Shown here: positions 63,322 through 64,000 of the stretch, piece after piece
Position numbering within the stretch: the first letter of the stretch is position 1
Layout of the letters: every line of letters begins with the position of its first letter
IMG/VR virus record: IMGVR_UViG_3300030019_000028
Coordinates: 1 to 64,000 of that record
From: a virus
DNA: 64,000 nucleotides
Direction: 5' to 3' (one strand)
Position numbers and translations under genes: made by a program
Notes under the pieces: model-generated
Database searches by the model: none
Seen by the model: only the letters and a program-made list of their open reading frames with translations
Told to the model about the DNA's origin: nothing

Positions 63322-64000
63322 TTATGAGGAAAACATTTTAAAATATTCAGTGATTGAGGTACCTAAAGCATCTACAAAACCTTTTTTAGCTCGATCTGAA
63401 TGTTTAGTACCATCAAACCAATCTTTTACTGTACCTGTGCCAAGTAAATGAGCTGCAGCAGCCATTCCATTCTCTGTAATTGGTATTCCTTTGAAACTAG
63501 TGCCTATATACTTCAAGTAAGGGGTCAACTTTTTAAGATTAATAGTTTTATAATTCAAAGCAGCATTATGTTGTGCATTTAAATCTGTATCATAATCTTG
63601 AGCAAGAATACCCACAGTTTTTAAACTATCATCATTAAATTGATATAGTCCTCTGTAAGATCCTTGTGTAGCAGTAGGTATTAAAGAGGATTCTCTTAAT
63701 CCTAATTTATATAAATAGTCTTTATTATACTCAGAAGTAGGTAACTGCTTTATTGATTGTATACTCTGTTGGACAGTTGGATTATTGGTATTAAAAGGGA
63801 CTTTTTTCTTTACAGGATAAGGAGTTTCTTCAGTAGGTCCATCTATTTCAGTCGATCCACCAGCTATTCCAGGTAATCCTGCCATAAAGTCCATATATTC
63901 TTTTAAATAAGGAGAGGGTTCTGGTATAGTAGAATCTATGCTTGTGGGTTTCACACCATTACGATAATTATTGATTTTTTCTTTAGAGGATTGATTAAGT
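63322..64000 (-). CDS. Lysozyme-like (lytic transglycosylase-type) protein, 5' end outside window
   Basis: This is the only minus-strand gene seen. The frame is open to the right edge; a GTG at 63954 could be a start but the coding-like sequence before it (QSSKEKINNYRNG) suggests it continues. The C-terminal ~130 residues have the pattern of the goose-lysozyme/SLT fold: KLGLRESSL with the putative catalytic Glu, GSYRGLYQFNDDSL, NAQHNAALNY and a closing MAAAAHLLGTGTVKDWFDG, as in tail-associated peptidoglycan hydrolases. The N-terminal part is a Pro/Gly-rich linker. It would locally cut peptidoglycan, as a virion or lysis enzyme. It is a second cell-wall enzyme besides the GH108 lysozyme at 4544 and lies in the opposite transcription unit. 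Confidence 0.75.
   Translation of the reverse strand, partial: LNQSSKEKINNYRNGVKPTSIDSTIPEPSPYLKEYMDFMAGLPGIAGGSTEIDGPTEETPYPVKKKVPFNTNNPTVQQSIQSIKQLPTSEYNKDYLYKLGLRESSLIPTATQGSYRGLYQFNDDSLKTVGILAQDYDTDLNAQHNAALNYKTINLKKLTPYLKYIGTSFKGIPITENGMAAAAHLLGTGTVKDWFDGTKHSDRAKKGFVDALGTSITEYFKMFSS

Noticed and set aside
1-64000. Stop-codon reassignment, known in some crAss-like phages
   Set aside because: TAA, TGA and TAG all end genes at sensible junctions (TAG at 3989-3991 and 15083-15085; TGA at several ATGA overlaps), and no gene is interrupted.
1-64000. tRNA genes, CRISPR arrays, insertion sequences, integrase or attachment sites
   Set aside because: I saw no cloverleaf-like intergenic sequence, regularly spaced direct repeats, transposase or recombinase; intergenic space is only about 40-250 bases per gap.

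Overview
The window looks like part of the genome of a crAss-like (Crassvirales) tailed phage of a Bacteroidota host. I rest this on four things. The sequence is very AT-rich. The gene order is typical: portal, fibre, scaffold candidate, HK97-fold major capsid protein, connector genes, a tail stabilisation protein, a giant tail protein, then a run of giant proteins. A D-x-D-x-D RNA polymerase active-site motif lies inside one 2534-residue protein. Several gene starts are preceded by the Bacteroidota promoter -7 element TAnnTTTG, three of them with a -33 element 19-20 bp upstream. TAA, TGA and TAG all end genes here, so the standard bacterial code fits and there is no sign of stop-codon recoding. 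Family assignments come from remembered sequence patterns, not from a search.

Layout. Bases 1-4000 hold the 3' part of a very long tail fibre with collagen-like triplets and a C-terminal peptidase S74 chaperone, plus a small unknown gene. Bases 4040-10690 start at a promoter and carry an unknown gene, a GH108 lysozyme with an EF-hand-like loop, the portal protein, two small genes and a beta-helix fibre or tailspike, closed by a strong terminator. Bases 10700-13370 form a promoter-to-terminator unit of an acidic scaffold candidate and the major capsid protein. Bases 13400-16155 form another such unit with three virion protein candidates. Bases 16168-29775 hold connector-type genes, two small genes, the 1397-residue tail stabilisation protein with a lectin-like C-terminal domain, a 1777-residue tail protein, a glycine-rich protein and a DUF192 protein. 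Bases 29900-30457 are a separate small unit for a Gly/Ala/Pro-rich protein.

Bases 30477-63278 are one uninterrupted co-directional array of seven genes with gaps of 0-10 bases or short overlaps. They encode proteins of 1364, 605, 2718, 2534, 835, 1394 and 1476 residues, about 10,900 residues in all. I see in them an SF1-type helicase core, the RNA polymerase catalytic motif preceded by a LFGDN/GIGTG-type domain, two separate HExxH metallopeptidase motifs with four SH3-like repeats, and a PD-(D/E)XK nuclease. The simplest reading is a packaged cargo that is injected with the DNA and starts early transcription, combined with polyvalent anti-host enzymes. A bidirectional terminator separates this array from a convergent minus-strand gene for a lysozyme-like protein that runs off the right edge.

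All genes except the last are on the + strand. I saw no tRNA, CRISPR array, insertion sequence, integrase, reverse transcriptase, IHF-like gene or terminase in the window, and no gene-free stretch longer than about 250 bases.
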